DNA of 64,000 nt, taken from assembly GCA_047404195.1 (NCBI GenBank), contig JBDOIU010000005.1:81860-145859 (forward strand), written 5' to 3'. Below are positions 54,662-63,367 of this stretch, piece after piece. Within the stretch, counting starts at the first letter, position 1, and every line of letters starts with the position of its first letter. This DNA comes from JAJRRL01 sp047404195 (GTDB lineage Bacteria; Pseudomonadota; Gammaproteobacteria; JAJRRL01). The position numbers and the translations under genes are program-made. The notes below the pieces were generated by a model that made no database searches, was not told where the DNA came from, and saw nothing but the letters and a program-made list of their open reading frames with translations.

Positions 54662-57600
54662 TTAGTAGCATACACAAACATTGTCTTCACCAAACAGCTT
54701 CATCATTGCCGCGCGTGCTGCCTCTGTCGCTTGTATGGAAAATTGCTTGCCCAACATGAGCCGAGTAACCTTCCCGGATTCTGTATACTGTACCTGCACA
54801 CGGCAACGACCACCGGCATGTGCTTGTACCAGTGTCGGTATACCCTCAAACAGTGCATTCAGAGCATCATTGCCATTGACCTTGACCAGAAAAGATTTGG
54901 CTTTTTGTGAACGCAAATCAGGTAACAGCATGATCTTCTCGGCCAGCAAACGAACACCTTGAGTGAACTTATCATGACTCGTCTTAGCTCGCACCACATA
55001 AACAGCATCTTTCTCTAGCGTTGGGTGCGTGTCTTGCCACAGCTGTGAAAACAAAGTGACTTCCATTGGTCCAAACTCATCCTCGAGCGTCAATACCCCC
55101 ATACGCTTGCCCTGCTTCGTCACAATATGTCGAATGGAAATTAACACACCCGCAACCACACAAGAGCGGTCAACTTGCAACTCATTGGATGGAACAGCAG
55201 CCAGCTGTTTTAACTCAGTAGAAAATGGTGTGATTGGGTGACCCGATAGAAAGTGCCCCAAGGCAGTTTTCTCATGCCGTAACCGTGTTAAACAGTCCCA
55301 CTCTGCCACGTCAGGTAACTGCATCTCGTCCCCAGGCTGATCATCAGCAAATAAATCTACCTGCCCGCTCAACAGGTCTTGCTGCTTTTGCTGTGCAGCT
55401 TTGTGCATAGCTGGCAATCCATCCAGCATCGCTGCTCGTGTGGCAGTCAATTCATCTAAAGCACCAGAAAAGATCAATGGCTCTAACGCACGCTTATTAC
55501 ATTTATGCAAATCAATACGCGATAAGAAATCAAAAAAGCTGTGAAAAGCACCATCCTGCGATCGCACATCCTCGATGTGCAATACCACTGACTCACCCAC
55601 ACCTTTAATCGCTCCCAAACCATAACGAATATGGCCGTCATCATTCACTTTGAAATGATGCACAGAATGGTTGATGGATGGTGGCAGCATGGTCAGCCCC
55701 ATACTCAAGCACTCTCGGTAAAATAGCATCACTTTATCAGTATTATCCATATCTGAAGACAACACGGCAGCCATGAATTCTGCTGGATAATTAGCCTTCA
55801 GCCACGCAGTTTGGTAAGCAATCAACGCATAAGCAGCTGAGTGTGATTTATTAAAGCCATAGCCAGCAAACTTTTCCATGATATCAAAGATCTCTTTTGC
55901 TACCGACTCATCAATACCCTGCTCTATGGCACCCTTCATAAAAATGCCACGTTGCTTTGCCATTTCCTCGGGTTTTTTCTTACCCATAGCACGCCGCAGC
56001 AAGTCGGCAGCACCAAGACTGTAGCCAGCAAGCTGCTGTGCTATCTGCATGACTTGCTCTTGATACAGAATGACACCATAGGTTGGCTTTAGAATTGGCT
56101 CTAACGCTGGATGCTGATAGACAATATCAGATCGACCATGCTTTCGATCAATATAATCATCCACCATACCAGATTGCAGCGGACCAGGACGAAATAATGC
56201 AACCAATGCAACCAAATCATCAAATGCATCTGGGACCAATCGACCAATCAAGTCTTTCATGCCGCGAGACTCTAACTGAAAGACAGCCGTTGTTTCGCAT
56301 GCTTGTAGTAATTTAAATGTATCTTGATGGTCACGCGCTACTAAATTGATGTCTATGTCAATATTGTGTCGCAGTTTGATATTGCTCAGCGCCTCTGAAA
56401 TAACAGTGAGTGTGCGTAAACCCAAAAAGTCGAATTTAACCAGCCCAACTGTCTCAACGTCATCTTTATCGTATTGCGTCACCCATTGTGATGAACCCGG
56501 TTCACAGTAGAGGGGCAAAAAGTCTGTTAACCGTGTCGGCGCAATCACCACACCACCAGCATGTTTACCGGCATTGCGTACCACGCCCTCTAACTTTTTA
56601 GCCAAATCAATGAGCGCCCTCACCTCAGGTTCTTCCTGATAGCGTGTCAGTAGTGCGGGCTCATCAGCTAAAGCTTTGTCAAGGGTAATACCCAGCTCAA
56701 ATGGAATCAGCTTAGCTAGCGCATCAACAAAACCATAGGGCAAGCTCATCACCCGGCCCACATCTCGAATCACCGCTTTTGCTGCCATGGTACCATAAGT
56801 AATGATCTGAGAGACCGCCTCATGCCCATAGCGCTGTGTCACGTAATCAATCACACGATCACGATGCGTCATACAAAAGTCCACATCAAAGTCGGGCATG
56901 GAAACACGTTCTGGATTCAAGAAACGCTCAAATAGCAAGTCAAATTCGAGTGGGTCAAGCTCGGTGATCCCTAAAACGTAAGCAACCAGGGAACCAGCAC
57001 CCGAACCACGACCGGGGCCAACCATGATGTCATTGTCTTTTGCCCACTGAATAAAGTCTGCCACAATGACGAAATAAGCGGCAAAGCCCATGCGGTTAAT
57101 CACGCCCAATTCAATCTCGAGCCGCCGCTCATAATCTGGTGCATGTATTTTTGCACCACTGGCCTGTAACTTTTCCAGCCTAACTTTTAGGCCTGCTTGA
57201 CTACTGGCTATCAGAAGATCTTCAATGGTGCTGCCTTCGGGTGGCTCGAATGTTGGAAAAAACGTTTCACCAAATGTCAGCATTAAATTGCAGCGCTTAG
57301 CGATTTCAACTGTATTTGCTAGACAGGCAGGATACTCCTTGAAAAGTATTTGCATTTGTTCAGCAGTTCGCAGGTATTGCTGTGCCGTCACTGACTTGGG
57401 CCGTCGACTGTCTTCAAGCACATAGCCCTGATTAATACAAATACGTGCCTCGTGAGCCTGAAAGTCAGAACGCTCGATGAATCGGACATCATTTGTTGCA
57501 ACTAATGGCACATTATATTTAGCTGAAAACAGAGCCAGCTGGTTGAGAATATCCTTCTCATTTTCATGACCAAGCTTTTGGCAAGTGATATAGAGACGAT

Positions 57601-58066
57601 CACCGAATAATGTTTTCCAAGCAGATAGCTGTTGGCCAATGATCTCATCATTGTTTTTGAGTATTGCTGACATGAGACGTGTTTTGCCGCTCAATAAAAC
57701 CAGCAAACCTGCATGATGTGTCTGTAGGTCCTGCCAGGAAACAATTGGCTCACCTGACTGACATTGTGTATAGGCGTTCGACACAATAACCAGTGCATTC
57801 TCATAACCCTGCTTGTTTTGACATAACAGTGTGACACGACTTTGATGCCCATCCTCATCCAATAAAATATCAACGCCCAGAATTGGCTTAATACCCGCCG
57901 CCATGGCTTTGCGAAAAAACTTCACCGCTGCAAATAGGTTCATGTAATCTGTTAAGGCAACCGCAGGTGCGCCAACCTCTTTCAATCGAGACATCAATGC
58001 CGGCAGCTTAACCAAGCCATCAACAATGGAAAACTCACTGTGACACTGTAGATGAATAAAGCTCAT
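54662..58066 (-). CDS. dnaE: DNA polymerase III alpha subunit
   Basis: Replicative polymerase, 1134 residues (E. coli 1160). The N-terminal PHP domain starts FIHLQCHSEFSIVDGLVKLP and keeps LTDYMNLFAAVKF. Polymerase core motifs are GPGRGSGAGSLVAYVLGIT, the catalytic MPDFDVDFCM, QIITYGTMAAKAVIRDVGRV and RNAGKHAGGVVIAP. The finger segment is GYGFNKSHSAAYALIAYQTA. An OB fold (VVAGVLISIRHIVTKQGKRM) and the tau-binding C terminus follow. ATG 58066 overlaps the ddl stop in an ATGA pattern, so the pair is translationally coupled. Confidence 0.97.
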   Translation of the reverse strand: MSFIHLQCHSEFSIVDGLVKLPALMSRLKEVGAPAVALTDYMNLFAAVKFFRKAMAAGIKPILGVDILLDEDGHQSRVTLLCQNKQGYENALVIVSNAYTQCQSGEPIVSWQDLQTHHAGLLVLLSGKTRLMSAILKNNDEIIGQQLSAWKTLFGDRLYITCQKLGHENEKDILNQLALFSAKYNVPLVATNDVRFIERSDFQAHEARICINQGYVLEDSRRPKSVTAQQYLRTAEQMQILFKEYPACLANTVEIAKRCNLMLTFGETFFPTFEPPEGSTIEDLLIASSQAGLKVRLEKLQASGAKIHAPDYERRLEIELGVINRMGFAAYFVIVADFIQWAKDNDIMVGPGRGSGAGSLVAYVLGITELDPLEFDLLFERFLNPERVSMPDFDVDFCMTHRDRVIDYVTQRYGHEAVSQIITYGTMAAKAVIRDVGRVMSLPYGFVDALAKLIPFELGITLDKALADEPALLTRYQEEPEVRALIDLAKKLEGVVRNAGKHAGGVVIAPTRLTDFLPLYCEPGSSQWVTQYDKDDVETVGLVKFDFLGLRTLTVISEALSNIKLRHNIDIDINLVARDHQDTFKLLQACETTAVFQLESRGMKDLIGRLVPDAFDDLVALVALFRPGPLQSGMVDDYIDRKHGRSDIVYQHPALEPILKPTYGVILYQEQVMQIAQQLAGYSLGAADLLRRAMGKKKPEEMAKQRGIFMKGAIEQGIDESVAKEIFDIMEKFAGYGFNKSHSAAYALIAYQTAWLKANYPAEFMAAVLSSDMDNTDKVMLFYRECLSMGLTMLPPSINHSVHHFKVNDDGHIRYGLGAIKGVGESVVLHIEDVRSQDGAFHSFFDFLSRIDLHKCNKRALEPLIFSGALDELTATRAAMLDGLPAMHKAAQQKQQDLLSGQVDLFADDQPGDEMQLPDVAEWDCLTRLRHEKTALGHFLSGHPITPFSTELKQLAAVPSNELQVDRSCVVAGVLISIRHIVTKQGKRMGVLTLEDEFGPMEVTLFSQLWQDTHPTLEKDAVYVVRAKTSHDKFTQGVRLLAEKIMLLPDLRSQKAKSFLVKVNGNDALNALFEGIPTLVQAHAGGRCRVQVQYTESGKVTRLMLGKQFSIQATEAARAAMMKLFGEDNVCVCY

Positions 58067-59184
58067 GCTGTGGCCGCCTGTATCTTAAGTGCTGCATCAA
58101 AAACTGATTTTTTATGGCTATCGCGCTGATGACGGGTAAGCGCCTGACTTACCAGCAGGTGCATCAGCTCTGAACTATCTACACCCGCCTGATTGAATAA
58201 TGAAGGATACAAGCTGATATCAGTAAACCCAGGGATGGTGTTCAGTTCATTAATATGAAACCCTGTGTCCGACAGAAAGCCATCCACGCGCACCATACCT
58301 TCTATCCCGACAGCCTTTGCTGCAGCCAGGGCCGTTTGCTTGAGTAAGCTCAATTCATCATCTGAAACATCAGGGTCTGTGTCGGTGGTTGAGAGCGATG
58401 CATCGACATACTTTGCCTGGTACGAATAAAACCCACCATGATTAATGACTTCTCCTGGGCCAAGAACTTGCGTCGTTTCTTGCGTGACTAAAACAGCCAT
58501 TTCACATTCCCGCCCTAAAGCAACGGGTTCCATTAATAAGCAATCATCATACTCAAATCCTGCTTGAATAGCCGACAGCAATGCTGCTTGTGACGACACC
58601 TGCGCTACCCCAATAGACGAACCGGCACGTGCTGGTTTGATAAAAACAGTGCCCTGCCATGCTTCAAATTTTTCGAGTATGCTTGCCTCATCATATTGCG
58701 CCTGCTGGATTTCGTAAAATGGCACAACAGTGATGCCATGTTGTTGTAAGATTCGCTTTGTTGCACCTTTATGCCAACAAATAGCTGATGATAAGGTATC
58801 ACAGCCAACGTAAGGTATATTGAGTAACGACAATAATCCCTGAATGGTGCCATCCTCCCCTTGCGTGCCATGCACCATAGGCAAAACACAGTCACAGGCG
58901 ATCGTATGCGCGGGTTTATTGACAAAATGCCATGGTGTGTGCGGGGTAGACATATTAACAGTCACAGGCTGCATACGCTGATCATTGCTCGCTGCCATGA
59001 TCATGAATTCACATGGATCCACAACATCACTGCAATACAGCCATTGTCCCTCTTGGCTAATGTAAAGCATACCCACTTTGTAACCACGACTGCGACACGC
59101 TGAAGCAACATGCTTGGCCGACAACAGTGATATTTCATGTTCTGGCGAAACGCCACCACAGATTATGGTTAAAGCAAGACTCAC
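58063..59184 (-). CDS. ddl: D-alanine-D-alanine ligase
   Basis: Makes the D-Ala-D-Ala dipeptide of peptidoglycan precursors; ATP-grasp fold. The family start is LTIICGGVSPEHEISLLSA, then VLPMVHGTQGEDGTIQGLL, PYVGCDTLSSAICWHKGATK, FIKPARAGSSIGVAQV, and the metal-binding C-terminal GMVRVDGFLSDTGFHINELNTIPGFT. GTG 59184 has GAGG about five bases upstream and begins at the homology; the longer frame to 59262 is not family-like. At 373 residues it is the DdlA-like length. It lies next to dnaE, not in a murC/ftsQ cluster, which is unusual. Confidence 0.93.
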   Translation of the reverse strand: MSLALTIICGGVSPEHEISLLSAKHVASACRSRGYKVGMLYISQEGQWLYCSDVVDPCEFMIMAASNDQRMQPVTVNMSTPHTPWHFVNKPAHTIACDCVLPMVHGTQGEDGTIQGLLSLLNIPYVGCDTLSSAICWHKGATKRILQQHGITVVPFYEIQQAQYDEASILEKFEAWQGTVFIKPARAGSSIGVAQVSSQAALLSAIQAGFEYDDCLLMEPVALGRECEMAVLVTQETTQVLGPGEVINHGGFYSYQAKYVDASLSTTDTDPDVSDDELSLLKQTALAAAKAVGIEGMVRVDGFLSDTGFHINELNTIPGFTDISLYPSLFNQAGVDSSELMHLLVSQALTRHQRDSHKKSVFDAALKIQAATA

Positions 59185-59401
59185 AGGCACCTCATTGCGG
59201 ATAAAATTGGGCGGAAACCGCACAAAATCTGTTCTGACACAGCACTTTACATATGATCTCATAGCTCACGAATAATGGCAATACAGCACAATTGCAGAGC
59301 GAGCATGGACAATTTCTTACCCAAACCCCAGCCTCAGGCCATATTCATGGCGCCAACAATATTGATAAAATGACAGTATCAGCTTTGAGAAGGAGACTGT
59401 C

Positions 59402-59932
59402 ATGGACCAATTCATCACCCAATTTTTTCATCACATTGAGTTTTATCTACTCATAGTAGCCTTAGTGTTGGGCAGTGTCGCTATTTTGTCTAGCGGTAGA
59501 AAGCTCAGCCGACAAGATAAAGCCAGCACCATGCTAACATACTGTCTGTTATTTCCAGTTGCCATGAGCCTGCTATGGCGCAGCGTCATTTATACCTTTC
59601 TGCCACAAACTGCAGCCAGCATGCAACATGCACTACCCAGCCCATTTGAGTGGCAAATCAGTGCTGCCTACCTTGGAACTGCCATTGTCGCATTGATTGC
59701 CAGTTTTCGAAAAGGGGTATTTTCAGTTGCGAGCATCATCTTAATTGCAAGCATACACTGGGGAGCAGTGATAACAAAAGTGGGGATCTTCAATGCACAC
59801 GTACACACCTTTGCGCCGTCAGCCATGATGACATTGACACAGATGTTCTTGCCAATGCTGCTGATGATGTTTTATCGACTACAACGTGAAACAGAGTCAA
59901 CTGTGGAAGATGCTGCAATCAGCAATGCATAA
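59402..59932 (+). CDS. Four-span membrane protein, unknown
   Basis: A 176-residue protein with four hydrophobic segments (FYLLIVALVLGSVAIL, ASTMLTYCLLFPVAMSLLW, AAYLGTAIVALIASF, VFSVASIILIASIHWGAVI) and a fifth near MTLTQMFLPMLLMMF. The layout and the IHWGAVITK segment recall DUF6790-type proteins, but that assignment is tentative. AAGGAG about six bases before ATG 59402 supports the start. It is convergent with the SDR gene, whose stop lies one base away. Confidence 0.65.
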   Translation: MDQFITQFFHHIEFYLLIVALVLGSVAILSSGRKLSRQDKASTMLTYCLLFPVAMSLLWRSVIYTFLPQTAASMQHALPSPFEWQISAAYLGTAIVALIASFRKGVFSVASIILIASIHWGAVITKVGIFNAHVHTFAPSAMMTLTQMFLPMLLMMFYRLQRETESTVEDAAISNA

Positions 59933-60676
59933 TTAATCGGTCTGAGCAATGGTTTGCTCAGACCGCTTTTTCAGTGGCTTTCTTGACACTTGAGCTGACA
60001 TCGGTTGGCAAACACACTCTTCAGCAACCAGCATGGCTGGCTGAGTCAGAATTTGATATATAAAGTTGGCGACATGCTCAGCTTGCAATGCGGCGCCTTC
60101 ACCATCGGCGGGCGAAAACCACTGTTGATCATAAAAATCGGTATATGTTAATCCGGGATGTATTTGTGACACACTGACTTGGTGATTACGGCACTCATCT
60201 CTTAATGCTTGACAGAAACCTCGCATGGCAAACTTACTCGCACTATAAGCACAAGAAAACTTCTTACCTTGCAAGGCCGCTTCTGATCCAACTACAATGA
60301 CTCGACCAGACTGCCGCTTTTTGAAGCCAGGCACTAACGCACGAATCAACATGGCTTGCGATAAAAAGTTCACATGTAAACATTCTGTAAATTGTGCTTC
60401 TGACAGCGCTTCACATGTTTGGAAGTGACCGACACCCGCCAGCGAAACAATCGCATCAACATCAGATAAACTACGACACTTGGCAGCGACCGCCGATACC
60501 TGCCCCGAGTGATTCAGGTCGCAGCGATATTCAATCAGCTGAGCATTCTCTACTGTCAATGGTAAGGAACGACGCCCAATCAAAGAAATATTTAAATCGG
60601 GCTGCTCTGCTAGGCATTGATTGATAAATGCAGAACCAATACCACCTGATCCACCAACCACAACAATGTGCTTCAT
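59933..60676 (-). CDS. Short-chain dehydrogenase/reductase
   Basis: A 247-residue NAD(P)-dependent SDR. Visible marks are VVVGGSGGIGSAFINQC (the TGxxxGxG-type nucleotide loop), DLNHSGQV, SLAGVGHFQT, the catalytic VVGSEAALQG serine region and YSASKFAMRGFCQALRDE (Tyr-x-x-x-Lys), then IHPGLTYTDF. Substrate unknown. It is the last of three overlapping minus-strand genes; its ATG at 60676 overlaps the stop of the radical SAM gene by four bases. The C-terminal tail of about 25 basic residues is not usual for classical SDRs. Confidence 0.88.
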   Translation of the reverse strand: MKHIVVVGGSGGIGSAFINQCLAEQPDLNISLIGRRSLPLTVENAQLIEYRCDLNHSGQVSAVAAKCRSLSDVDAIVSLAGVGHFQTCEALSEAQFTECLHVNFLSQAMLIRALVPGFKKRQSGRVIVVGSEAALQGKKFSCAYSASKFAMRGFCQALRDECRNHQVSVSQIHPGLTYTDFYDQQWFSPADGEGAALQAEHVANFIYQILTQPAMLVAEECVCQPMSAQVSRKPLKKRSEQTIAQTD

Positions 60677-61671
60677 AAAGCCTCACAAGAAAATATTTGA
60701 TTGCTATCAATTGTGTCAGCCAGTGCGCTGCGAATAATGTTTTTCAGCTCATGCTCAATCTCTTCTTTATAGGCGCGCATTTTGCCTCGTTTATGTAGCC
60801 CTTTTGCAAGAAATACCTCCTCAGGATACATGCGCCTGATTTTTTGGTACATTCTCTCGGGAAAACGTAACACACCCACACTGACTGAATGTATTGATTT
60901 AGCTGGACATGCTTGCATAAGTTGTTGGCAAAGTTGCTCATAAGCCTGTTTTGCTGCCTCAAATGCAATGAGCGGATCAAAGCGTAAACCTATCTTCCAG
61001 CCATGGTCCGCCAGCTGTGAGATTGCCTGTAGGCGCTTATTGAGTGATGGCACACCATGCTCGACTTGCTCACTCACGCTCTCAGGTGACAAGCTAAAGG
61101 CAATGACAGCATTGGGTATCGGTTGTCGCTTTAATAGCCCCTGAATGGCAACCGACTTGGTGCGAAATTCCAAGGTGGCTGTTGGCAATAACTCAAACAC
61201 AGGAAGAAATGCTTCTGTAAAGCCAGTCAAAGCATCCATAGCCAAGGAGTCGGCATCATAGCCAGAAAAAAAAGTCACCGCTTCACCAGCATGCTGTGAT
61301 ACTGTTTGACGTATTGACTCAATAAAATGCTCATACCCCACAAACCAAACATGATTTGCGCTGGGATACATGCCCTGCAAAAAGCAATATCGACAATCAA
61401 ACGGACAGTTTAAATAATGTGAAAAATAATAATTATGCGTTGCTGCAATGCCAAAACTATCGGGAACCGCATGCACACATTTCTCAGGCCGATGCGCAAT
61501 GATTAATGCTGGCCCGCGCAACTTACTGCTTCTAAAGCTTTGCGCACCTGGATTAAAAACATCTTTATAGTGCTCAATCCATATCGGTTGACAGCGCTGA
61601 CGACGCGCTAAATAATCCTTGACACATGCATGTTGTCGAATACTTTTTTCAATATAAACTAACTGCGACAT
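60673..61671 (-). CDS. SPL-family radical SAM protein
   Basis: A 332-residue radical SAM enzyme of the spore-photoproduct-lyase-like family. The 4Fe-4S motif is CPFDCRYCFLQGMYPSA, preceded by HNYYFSHYLN. Downstream segments VIAFSLSPESVSEQVEHG and GWKIGLRFDPLIAF fit the SPL barrel. In Bacillus SPL a cysteine about 44 residues after the cluster motif donates hydrogen; the aligned place here, FFSGYDADSLAMD, has Tyr. It is probably not a true lyase of spore photoproduct. Neighbours are an SDR and a nucleoside phosphorylase, overlapping at both ends, which suggests a shared nucleoside-related task. Confidence 0.85.
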   Translation of the reverse strand: MSQLVYIEKSIRQHACVKDYLARRQRCQPIWIEHYKDVFNPGAQSFRSSKLRGPALIIAHRPEKCVHAVPDSFGIAATHNYYFSHYLNCPFDCRYCFLQGMYPSANHVWFVGYEHFIESIRQTVSQHAGEAVTFFSGYDADSLAMDALTGFTEAFLPVFELLPTATLEFRTKSVAIQGLLKRQPIPNAVIAFSLSPESVSEQVEHGVPSLNKRLQAISQLADHGWKIGLRFDPLIAFEAAKQAYEQLCQQLMQACPAKSIHSVSVGVLRFPERMYQKIRRMYPEEVFLAKGLHKRGKMRAYKEEIEHELKNIIRSALADTIDSNQIFSCEAL

Positions 61672-62528
61672 GTTAATGACTCCACGCTAAAATCGGGCAT
61701 TGCTGAAGTCATGCAATTCATGAGCACTGCGAATGACTTTGCACGCTGCATCTTATGCAGCAGTTGTTGCTGCGCATCAGCCGTTAATAACAAACTGGCA
61801 TCCCGCAATAAGGCATTAAACTGTGATTGCTGCGTCGATGTCATGTGTATTTGTGGCCGCCACTCTGTCAGTAGTGATGTGGGCATGTCATGGCACAAAT
61901 CATGGCTGACAGTAATCAGCTGCTTGACGACCTGCTCAATGACTGTCAACTGCTGCTTAAAGGCTTGCTGTATTTTACTTTTATCTCTCACGGGTGGTGA
62001 TGTCGGTGTATCAGTGACCAGCTTCAAGACGGTCCACTGCTCACGCGTGGCAAACTGCTCTGCAGCCAACACCAATGCCGTTGCTTCCATATCGACCACA
62101 CCCGATGATGGATAGTCTGTTGTTTCTTGAGTGACAGTTAAACAGCAAGTCGCTTGCAAACCAACACCTTGCACAGGCCTGATATACGCTGACTGCCCAG
62201 TAGCTGCATAGCAGAGCTGCTGTACACTTAACAAAGTGTTCATTTCATACTCAGAGGAGCCTGCTGACCCAATGTTGAGAAGCATGACATGAGGAAATGC
62301 ACGACAATATTCACTCAACATGCCCATGCAAGTCGCAGCTTTAAGGGCACCAACCCCTAGCTCTAGCAGCACCACATGACCATCTGTTGAGGCATATACC
62401 ACCCATGGTGAACAGTCTTGGCGTCTACGCAGGCCAAAATGCTGACACAAAGACCGTGACTCTGCAGCAAAAGCGGTGAGAATGAGTACACATGCTCGTT
62501 TTTGATAATGTTCGAATAAAGACTTCAC
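61659..62528 (-). CDS. Nucleoside phosphorylase-like protein
   Basis: A 289-residue protein with an N-terminal PNP/MTAN-fold domain. ILTAFAAESRSL and LNIGSAGSS follow the substrate loops of MTA/SAH nucleosidases and related phosphorylases. VVDMEATALVLAAEQF corresponds to the conserved Met-Glu that binds ribose, and VLKLVTDTPT to the catalytic Asp region. A helical C-terminal extension of about 90 residues (LLRDASLLLTADAQQQLLHK) is not part of the usual enzyme. It starts the three-gene operon with the radical SAM and SDR genes and overlaps the former by 13 bases. Substrate undetermined. Confidence 0.75.
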   Translation of the reverse strand: MKSLFEHYQKRACVLILTAFAAESRSLCQHFGLRRRQDCSPWVVYASTDGHVVLLELGVGALKAATCMGMLSEYCRAFPHVMLLNIGSAGSSEYEMNTLLSVQQLCYAATGQSAYIRPVQGVGLQATCCLTVTQETTDYPSSGVVDMEATALVLAAEQFATREQWTVLKLVTDTPTSPPVRDKSKIQQAFKQQLTVIEQVVKQLITVSHDLCHDMPTSLLTEWRPQIHMTSTQQSQFNALLRDASLLLTADAQQQLLHKMQRAKSFAVLMNCMTSAMPDFSVESLTCRS

Positions 62529-62701
62529 AGGCGGCCTTACGGACTAAAGAGCCTAGTTTAGCATTAATTCTGGGCATCATGAAGTCTTCTATGCAGGAAC
62601 CCACCTGTTCATGTAATAATCTACTCCTCCATGCTAATAGTTTGAAAAATGACGCATTTACACTATAATTAGTCTAGTAACACCCACTGAGGAATAACTC
62701 C

Positions 62702-63367
62702 ATGGCAGGCAAAAAAAAATCGTTCGTCACTTCATTGTCATTCGACAGCTTATTATTACTTCGTCAGTGGAAGCCACTGTACAACGCCATTCGAACCAGC
62801 CTAAAACAGCCATATGAAAAAACCGATGATAACAATGATGATATACCTGAGCTTAACCTGCTTAGCCAACAAAATATCACAGACGCCTTCAATGGTCGTT
62901 ACAGTATGTTCTTTAGACAATGCTGCCAACAATACCAGCTCACTGCTCAACTGAAAATGTTGCATCATTTTGAGGAAGATGATGGCCTTAAGCTGACCAA
63001 AGACAGTAAGGCTGTATTCGATCAACTCAGCACGGAGCTTCGTACAATATCAACGGCTAAACTTGACAAGATTATTCATGCGCTTGGTGAGCTTGTCGAC
63101 AGCCATTTTGAAGTATGGCAAAAACTATTAGCAGATTCGTATGAATCCTTGATTAATGCAGCAAAAGCCCTCGATGTCCCGGTCGCTGATAGCGATATTG
63201 AGGAATTGAATATTGCAGATACGCGCAGCGGTTTACATCACAGGCTTGTCTCAATGAAATTAAAACCTTTTGATGAAACAACAATACTCAACGTCAGCGA
63301 CTATTGTCAGCACCGACTAAAAATACTCATTCACATTTTCCGAAGATCACCTGCAGTCTGGAGATGA
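62702..63367 (+). CDS. Hypothetical protein, possibly truncated at its 3' end
   Basis: A 221-residue helical, hydrophilic protein of unknown family. ATG 62702 has GAGGA about eight bases upstream. The sequence starts basic (AGKKKSFVTSL), has an acidic patch DDNNDDIPELN and ends LKILIHIFRRSPAVWR. The last eight or so codons lie in DNA that, in another frame, encodes the interior of SufS. The true C terminus is therefore probably lost and the present stop is accidental. No membrane segment or signal peptide is seen. Confidence 0.6.
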   Translation: MAGKKKSFVTSLSFDSLLLLRQWKPLYNAIRTSLKQPYEKTDDNNDDIPELNLLSQQNITDAFNGRYSMFFRQCCQQYQLTAQLKMLHHFEEDDGLKLTKDSKAVFDQLSTELRTISTAKLDKIIHALGELVDSHFEVWQKLLADSYESLINAAKALDVPVADSDIEELNIADTRSGLHHRLVSMKLKPFDETTILNVSDYCQHRLKILIHIFRRSPAVWR

